From Pyrenopolyporus hunteri (Eukaryota > Ascomycota > Sordariomycetes > Xylariales > Hypoxylaceae), in assembly GCA_902806595.1 (NCBI GenBank), contig CADCXC010000038.1, positions 3,906,001 to 3,970,000 on the forward strand: 64,000 bases of DNA, in the 5' to 3' direction. A program made the translations under genes and the position numbers. Position 1 is the stretch's first letter. Each line of letters begins with the position of its first letter. Under the pieces are notes generated by a model, which did not search any database, had not been told where the DNA came from, and saw only the letters and a list, made by a program, of their open reading frames with translations. Below, piece after piece: positions 62,401 through 64,000 of the stretch.

Positions 62401-63010
62401 TAGTATGGGGTACAGACAGCGGGAACCGCGGGAGGCGCTTATGTCTATCTGGTAAACGAACTGCCAAAGAGTTCGACATTGAGCATCCTGTGATCCGCGT
62501 AGAATGACGCCAAGGATCCTTGATGTAAACAAAGAACAATTTTCCAAAGCGAGAGCGACATCGGTTATCTTAGCGAGGAATGTAGGTATGGAGCACGGTG
62601 ACGATATCCTAGACAAGGCTCTCAACAAGCCAGCCCGCCTCGTCCCTATATCTGGCATATCATATACCCTCAGCTGCAGATTTAATTACTAGGAATTAGC
62701 GATGCCTTAGTACTCACGACCCCAGGTCTTGACCCCTGCCACATGCCGAACAAAATGCTCCTTGGCCCCTTGCCACCTCAACATTCTCCTAGTGAGCACG
62801 AGAGTCGAGAAGACTTCACGTCTCCGTCTTCCGCTCTCTTTTGTTCTCAATTGATGATTTCGCGGCCCAAGTATAGCTCTAGATTTCACCTGCGGACCCA
62901 AAGCTAGTATATGTAACCCATTCATTAGCAAGCGTGGAGGGCTTCTCACCTCAGGAAGCCAGCCGGCGTTGCTCCGGTCGTGGTGAACGACCAAGACTCT
63001 CCGCCCCGAC
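59464..63010. other. Intergenic, promoter side of two genes
   Basis: It contains the promoter and leader of the Zn2Cys6 gene (left) and of the rhodopsin-domain gene (right). TAGGTA/ACCTGGGTAGGTAGG motifs occur at about 59,915, 60,693 and 61,850. Short frames on both strands show no domain. A minus-strand frame diverging from 63,012 is discussed among the rejected items. Confidence 0.5.
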
Positions 63011-64000
63011 ATGTTCTTCGCTTATGCCCGATCCTCGACCTTAGGAAGCAGTGATGACACCCCGACGTCAATATATCATCGCATCGAGACCGACCTGGTA
63101 CCGCTCACGACCGGCGGTTCTAAGATCATCATCCCAGCCGCGGTGCTGGTCCTCCTCACCTCACTATGGACTTTCCTGAGGTTTTGGTGCCTTCAACGAA
63201 GCGGTCGAGCTTTCATGTTAGAGGATGGATTTCATATTGGAGCGGTAGTCCTGTTCTACGCTCTCATAGCTACAGATTTTACGCTGGTACTGGCAGGCGG
63301 TATGGGACATCACGTTAAGGAGTTGCAGGATTGGCACTTAGTTCGGCTTATGAAGGTCAGTCAGTCTATCAGCTAGGTTCCGTAAGAGAATATGCGGTGA
63401 ACTAGACCTAGTCCTCCAGTGTAGAAGTGCTAACGGGAGTTGATCTCTGTAGACTGTTTACGCTTGCCAGTTCTTTTATGCGACGTCCCTCGGCTTGATC
63501 AAGATTAGCGTCGTACTGATGTTGATGCGCATATTCCGCGGCCGCCGGTTCAGAGCTGCCGCTCTGGCGGCCATAACTTTCACAATTGTCTGGATGCTTC
63601 TCGTCATGCTCATCAATCTCTTCATATGCCGTCCGATGGACGGGGATTGGCATCCACGCGTACCCATGGATATCTGCGGGAACTACAAAACGGCATTCTC
63701 GATGGTTGGTGTCGTCGATATCATAAACCAACTCATAATCCTAGTCCTACCTCTACCTGTAATCTGGAGGCTTGAGATGGAATATCGGTACAAAATGCTT
63801 ACCATGGGCATTTTAAGCATCGGCATACTGTAAGAAAAGAATATCCCAAGACCCCGGTTTCCGTGAACTAACTTATCTCTCCCAATTTAGTACCTTGGTC
63901 TTCGGTGCTATCCACTTATCCACAGTCATACAAATCGACTTCGCCGACGTGCCGTACACAGCCGTGGAGGCGGTCATATACGGCACATGCGAAACCGGCG
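63011..64000 (+). CDS. Rhodopsin-domain (SAT4-type) fungal integral membrane protein, 3' end outside window
   Basis: The exons are 63,011-63,355, 63,453-63,829 and 63,891 onward; the last is cut by the window edge. Both introns (97 and 61 nt) have good donors (GTCAGT, GTAAGA), CTAAC branch sites and TAG acceptors, and the phases agree. About 277 residues are visible. Hydrophobic segments are IIIPAAVLVLLTSLWTFLRF, AVVLFYALIATDFTLVLAGG, FFYATSLGLIKISVVLMLMR, the segment near AITFTIVWMLLVMLINLFIC, and IINQLIILVLPLPVIWRL. A Cys-containing loop (CRPMDGDWHP...DICGNY) separates the fourth and fifth. The YA(C/S)-x-FFY, GLIKIS and LPLPVIW blocks are family hallmarks. Members are fungal multipass proteins of largely unknown role, some probably receptor-like. 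Confidence 0.88.

Noticed and set aside
62353..63012. Minus-strand gene diverging from the rhodopsin-domain gene (ATG at 63,012)
   Set aside because: A first intron (GTGAGA...CCGCAG) is plausible, but the junction to the downstream open frame needs a poor GAG acceptor to keep phase, and no domain is recognised.

Overview
The window is nuclear DNA of a filamentous ascomycete (Pezizomycotina, most likely Sordariomycetes). The gene families are typically fungal: a Bem3-type RhoGAP, a Zn2Cys6 regulator, a SAT4-type rhodopsin-domain protein and a fungal MFS drug-transporter family. Introns are short (55-97 nt), with GTRNGT-like donors and CTAAC/CTGAC branch sites. A roughly 28-kb block is extremely AT-rich, has no open reading frames, and nearly lacks CpA/TpG while keeping CpG. 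That is the signature of repeat-induced point mutation (RIP).

Left arm (1-15,078): a PX-PH-RhoGAP gene of three exons (2,191-7,043, +), a gene-poor 4.7-kb stretch, a two-exon bZIP gene (11,706-12,691, +), and the 3' end of an MFS transporter gene on the minus strand (14,460-15,013).

Centre (15,079-45,149): one 30,071-bp inserted element. It has terminal inverted repeats starting CACGCCGGACC and a 6-bp target duplication (CATACC at 15,073-15,078 and 45,150-45,155). Its first 1.5 kb is unRIPed and full of minisatellites, and this piece interrupts the left terminal repeat. The rest is a RIP-ruined nest: a Ty1/Copia LTR retrotransposon (about 17.94-24.08 kb), a large fold-back element (24.8-25.66 kb), several copies of a terminal-inverted-repeat family (one 277-bp MITE-like copy and one pair of arms 2.5 kb apart), and AT-rich tandem arrays.

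Right arm (45,150-64,000): the 5' part of the same MFS gene (minus, 46,317 down to 45,155), a gap with a short interstitial telomeric tract, a membrane-anchored alpha/beta hydrolase (49,240-50,572, +), a weak small-gene candidate (minus, about 51.7-52.1 kb), a 270-aa serine-rich conserved-looking protein (53,975-54,787, +), a 961-aa Zn2Cys6 transcription factor (59,463 to 56,518, minus), and the start of a rhodopsin-domain membrane protein that runs off the window (63,011-64,000, +).

The main discovery is that the 30-kb island sits exactly on the 5' splice site of a 64-nt intron of the MFS gene. The island splits that gene into halves 30 kb apart while leaving a potential donor (GTATGC) and the original acceptor, so in principle it is a 30.1-kb intron. 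The MFS gene also carries a premature TAG, a probable broken splice donor and a probable +1 frameshift, so it is a pseudogene. The remaining genes are ordinary, independently transcribed fungal genes; I see no biosynthetic cluster, RNA gene or CRISPR array.
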